Assembly (NCBI GenBank): GCA_014377785.1
Contig: JACMOZ010000174.1
Span: 1 to 36,673 of the forward strand
Source of the DNA: Aeromicrobium sp.
GTDB lineage: Bacteria; Actinomycetota; Actinomycetes; Propionibacteriales; Nocardioidaceae
DNA: 36,673 nucleotides
Direction: 5' to 3'
The notes under the pieces are model-generated. The model saw only the letters and a list, made by a program, of their open reading frames with translations. It was not told the origin of the DNA and made no database searches. Below, one piece after another: positions 34,587 to 36,673 of the stretch. Position 1 is the stretch's first letter; each line of letters opens with the position of its first letter. Made by a program: the position numbers and the translations under genes.

Positions 34587-34668
34587 GCGTCCATCCTGAC
34601 AGCCCGGGCTGATGTCGCACCGGGAGTTTGATTGCCGCGACCAGCAGCGGAACAACGACGGCTTGTCG

Positions 34669-34674
34669 TATGTT
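34669..34674 (+). promoter_or_regulatory. Possible -10 element of the MFS gene
   Basis: TATGTT lies eight nt upstream of the ATG at 34683, in the 96-bp divergent gap with lhr. A near-leaderless transcript would result. No matching -35 was identified. Confidence 0.35.
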
Positions 34675-34682
34675 GACCAGTC

Positions 34683-36071
34683 ATGAAGCTCAAGAGCCCG
34701 TCAGGCCGTTGGCTCCTGGTCGCGACGGTGCTCGGCTCGAGTCTTGCTTTCCTTGACGGATCGATCGTCAACATCGCGTTGCCCGCGATCCAACGCGACC
34801 TCGGCGGCGGTGTCGAGGGCCTCCAATGGACGATCAACGCCTACACCCTGAGCCTGGCCGCGCTGATTCTCGTCGGCGGTTCGCTGGGGGATCGGTGGGG
34901 TCGACGGCGCGTTTTCGTCTCCGGTGTCGTGTGGTTCGCGCTCGCCTCCTTCTTGTGCGCCCTCGCGCCGAGCATCGAAGTTCTCGTGGTCGCTCGTGCC
35001 TTTCAGGGCATCGGGGCGGCGCTGTTGACGCCGGGAAGTCTGGCCCTGATTTCGGCTTCGATAGACCGAGAAGACCGCGGTGCGGCAATCGGCGCCTGGT
35101 CCGGTCTCGCCGGTGTGTCGACGGCGTTCGGCCCGTTGCTCGGCGGCTGGCTCGTCGAAGCGGTGAGTTGGCGGGCGGTGTTTTATCTGAACCTTCCGCT
35201 GGCGGCAGCAGTAGTATGGATCACCCTCAAACATGTGCCCGAGAGCAGGGATGAGGAGGTCGAGGGTCGTATCGACTTTACCGGAGCAGCGCTCACCGCG
35301 GCCGGTTTGGCGGCGCTGACATACGGGCTTGTCGGTTCGGAGATCGTGCCCTCGCTGGCAGGTGTCGCTTTGCTTGCCGCGTTCGTTTTTCAGCAGCGGC
35401 GGAGCCCGCACGCGCTGGTGCCGCTGAAACTCTTCGCCAACCGGACATTCACGGCGGCCAACCTCAGCACGTTCGTGGTCTACGGAGCGCTTTCGGGTGC
35501 GATGTTCCTGCTGGTCCTGCAATTGCAGTATGTGGCCGGCTACTCGCCGCTTGCCTCCGGCGCGGCGACTCTTCCGGTGATTATCATGATGCTGTTGTTT
35601 TCTGCGCGGGCGGGACGGCTGGGCCAACGGATCGGTCCACGGTTGCCGATGACCTTTGGTCCTTTCGTTGCCGCGACGGGTTTACTCCTGCTGCTGCCGA
35701 TCGGCCGGGATGCGTCATATCTGACCTCGGTGTTCCCCGGTGTCATGGTGTTCGCCGTCGGACTCACCTTGCTCGTGGCTCCGCTGACCACCACCGTGCT
35801 GGGGGCCGCGCCGAATTCGCAATCAGGGATCGCTTCGGGCATCAACAATGCGGTCTCCCGGACGGCGTCGTTGCTGGCGGTGGCCGCCTTGCCGCCAATC
35901 GCGGGCATCAGCGGCGCGAATTTCGCCGACCCTGCGGTGTTTTCGCCGGGCTTCCGGTTTGGGATACTGATCTGCGCGTTCCTGTTGGTCGGGGGCGGTG
36001 TGATCTCTGGCGTTCTCATTCAAAACAAAACTGCGTTTGACGGGGACGTGTCAACCGAGGCTGTAGACTAG
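34683..36071 (+). CDS. MFS drug exporter, DHA2 (14-helix) type
   Basis: A 462-residue major facilitator with about 14 predicted helices. Early motif LDGSIVNIALPAIQRDL is the D1 motif of DHA2 drug:H+ antiporters, and GGSLGDRWGRRRVF is motif A; motif C-like GPLLGGWLVEAVSWRAVFYLN follows. Members of this family export antiseptics or antibiotics in a proton-coupled way; the substrate is unknown here. It is divergent from lhr and immediately upstream of ssrA. No dedicated regulator gene is adjacent. The ATG has no strong Shine-Dalgarno sequence. Confidence 0.88.
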   Translation: MKLKSPSGRWLLVATVLGSSLAFLDGSIVNIALPAIQRDLGGGVEGLQWTINAYTLSLAALILVGGSLGDRWGRRRVFVSGVVWFALASFLCALAPSIEVLVVARAFQGIGAALLTPGSLALISASIDREDRGAAIGAWSGLAGVSTAFGPLLGGWLVEAVSWRAVFYLNLPLAAAVVWITLKHVPESRDEEVEGRIDFTGAALTAAGLAALTYGLVGSEIVPSLAGVALLAAFVFQQRRSPHALVPLKLFANRTFTAANLSTFVVYGALSGAMFLLVLQLQYVAGYSPLASGAATLPVIIMMLLFSARAGRLGQRIGPRLPMTFGPFVAATGLLLLLPIGRDASYLTSVFPGVMVFAVGLTLLVAPLTTTVLGAAPNSQSGIASGINNAVSRTASLLAVAALPPIAGISGANFADPAVFSPGFRFGILICAFLLVGGGVISGVLIQNKTAFDGDVSTEAVD

Positions 36072-36105
36072 AATTGCCGCGGCAGCGTGGTTTGACAACT
36101 CAAGA

Positions 36106-36476
36106 GGGGCTGAACGGTTTCGACTTTGATCGTTCGGATCAGAAGAAGCGGGTAGAGGATCCAGGGTTATCTCTTTAACGATCTCTGGAAAACTATAAGT
36201 GCCGATTCTAAAAGCACTGACTTCGTTCTTGCTGCTTAAGCAAGACTAAGCGAAGGGCTGGCCTGGGGGCGTCTCCGCTCCAGTCACCGGTCTCATTTAG
36301 GGGACTTGCTTATCTGGCCACGTCGTGGGGCCAGGTTGGGACATTTACGCGACTGAGCCTGTCGACGACGTGTCTGTGCGAGCATCGGGGCTGAGAAAAG
36401 CGTCTAGCAGACTGCACCCGGAGAAGTCCTGATTCAGCATTAGAGGACCGGGGTTCGATTCCCCGCAGCTCCACCA
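36106..36476 (+). ncRNA. ssrA: tmRNA (transfer-messenger RNA)
   Basis: A one-piece tmRNA of about 371 nt. The 5' end GGGGCTGAACGGTTTCGACT is the standard start, and the 3' end shows a T-arm (GGGGTTCGATTCCCC), the acceptor strand CAGCTCC and an encoded ACCA. GGGGCTG pairs with CAGCTCC with one G-U. The tRNA-like part is alanyl in all known tmRNAs. The tag reading frame starts at 36201. With SmpB it rescues stalled ribosomes by trans-translation. The 5' boundary could shift by a base or two; processing by RNase P is expected. The gene follows the MFS gene by 34 bp, and TTGACG/TAGACT upstream (36037-36069) is only a weak promoter candidate. Confidence 0.95.
36201..36239 (+). other. tmRNA tag reading frame
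   Basis: The resume codon GCC is followed by codons for ADSKSTDFVLAA and TAA. The C-terminal LAA fits the recognition end for ClpXP/ClpAP-type degradation; VLAA replaces the more common ALAA. Confidence 0.9.
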
Positions 36477-36520
36477 ACGACAAATCCCCCGACCGTTCTT
36501 TGGTCGGGGGATTTGTCGTT
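36477..36520. terminator. Long inverted repeat after ssrA
   Basis: A perfect stem pairs 36476-36494 with 36502-36520 (19 bp, counting the A of the tmRNA CCA), around a 7-nt loop (GTTCTTT). No T-tract follows, so it is either a terminator of the stem-only type or a barrier to 3' exonucleases. Confidence 0.75.
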
Positions 36521-36576
36521 GATAAAGGCACAGCGAATCGACAGGGCCCCTTCGGCGCGGCGAAGCCGTCGGACCA

Positions 36577-36673
36577 GGGATCCCCGCAGCTCCCGAGCGC
36601 AGCGAGGCGAGGGATCCCCGCAGTTCCCGAGCGCAGCGAGGCGGGGGATCCCGGCAGCTCCCGAGCGCAGCGA
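36577..36673. repeat. 34-bp tandem repeats downstream of ssrA
   Basis: Copies at 36577-36610, 36611-36644 and a third (36645-36673) cut by the window end. The unit starts GGGATCCCCGCAGCTCCCGA and ends GCGCAGCGAGGCGA, with single-base changes among copies. It includes TCCCCGCAGCTCC, which also occurs at the tmRNA 3' end (36460-36472). The total number of copies is unknown. Confidence 0.85.

Noticed and set aside
34587-34655. Longer Lhr starting at 34655
   Set aside because: The extra 23 residues are not family-like, and a Shine-Dalgarno sequence points to the ATG at 34586.
36106-36476. Separate tRNA gene from the T-arm/CCA segment near 36450
   Set aside because: There is no anticodon arm; the segment belongs to the tRNA-like domain of tmRNA, whose 5' half is at 36106.
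36310-36531. 73-codon minus-strand frame with VELRGIEPRSS
   Set aside because: This is a known spurious translation of the complement of a tmRNA/tRNA 3' end; the region is ssrA and its hairpin.
36577-36673. CRISPR array
   Set aside because: Units are contiguous without unique spacers and no cas gene is present.

Overview
The window is a GC-rich, densely coded chromosomal segment from a Gram-positive actinobacterium (Actinomycetota). The marker blocks are ahcY-mtrA-mtrB-lpqB-comF-hpf-secA, an adjacent Rv3235-type gene, ftsE-ftsX next to smpB and ssrA, and an lhr-nei pair as in mycobacteria. Many GTG starts, ATGA/GTGA stop-start overlaps and several apparently leaderless promoters fit the same group. 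I cannot place it reliably below phylum; the order resembles Propionibacteriales or Micrococcales more than Mycobacteriales, but that is only an impression.

Layout. 1-4685: the 3' part of S-adenosylhomocysteinase, then the MtrA/MtrB two-component system and its lipoprotein LpqB, which together control cell-wall and division functions. 4734-10918: a ComF-like phosphoribosyltransferase, the long-form ribosome hibernation factor, an orphan NarL/LuxR response regulator, a winged-helix protein with the QxD motif of crosslink-unhooking glycosylases, and SecA. 10919-12893: a minus-strand Rv3235-family/LysM gene pair, a conserved actinobacterial protein of unknown role, and a small excisionase-like HTH regulator; the intergenic regions here carry direct and inverted repeats that look like operators. 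13073-14874: a SAF-domain (CpaB-like) protein and a CpaE-like ATPase, which normally belong to a Tad pilus locus.

14915-18976: an insert between the two Tad parts, holding a WS/DGAT-type acyltransferase whose catalytic HH is HQ, two small DUF proteins, and a PspA plus TPM-domain membrane-stress pair. 19170-23588: the Tad core operon (CpaF ATPase, TadB, TadC, a 56-residue pilin-like peptide, two TadE-like minor pilins and a TadG-like protein), translationally coupled. No prepilin peptidase is present in the window.

23623-36673: prfB, ftsE, ftsX, an M23 endopeptidase with a complete catalytic set, smpB and an amidohydrolase on the plus strand; nei and lhr on the minus strand; a 14-TM-type MFS exporter; then ssrA (tmRNA), encoding the tag ADSKSTDFVLAA. 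ssrA is followed by a 19-bp perfect inverted repeat and, at the window edge, tandem 34-bp repeats that contain a 13-nt match to the tmRNA 3' end.

Two functional themes stand out: envelope growth, secretion and division (MtrAB-LpqB, SecA, FtsEX-M23, PspA-TPM, Tad pilus), and ribosome maintenance and rescue (HPF, RF2, SmpB-tmRNA). No CRISPR array, rRNA, tRNA gene, transposase or integrase is visible.
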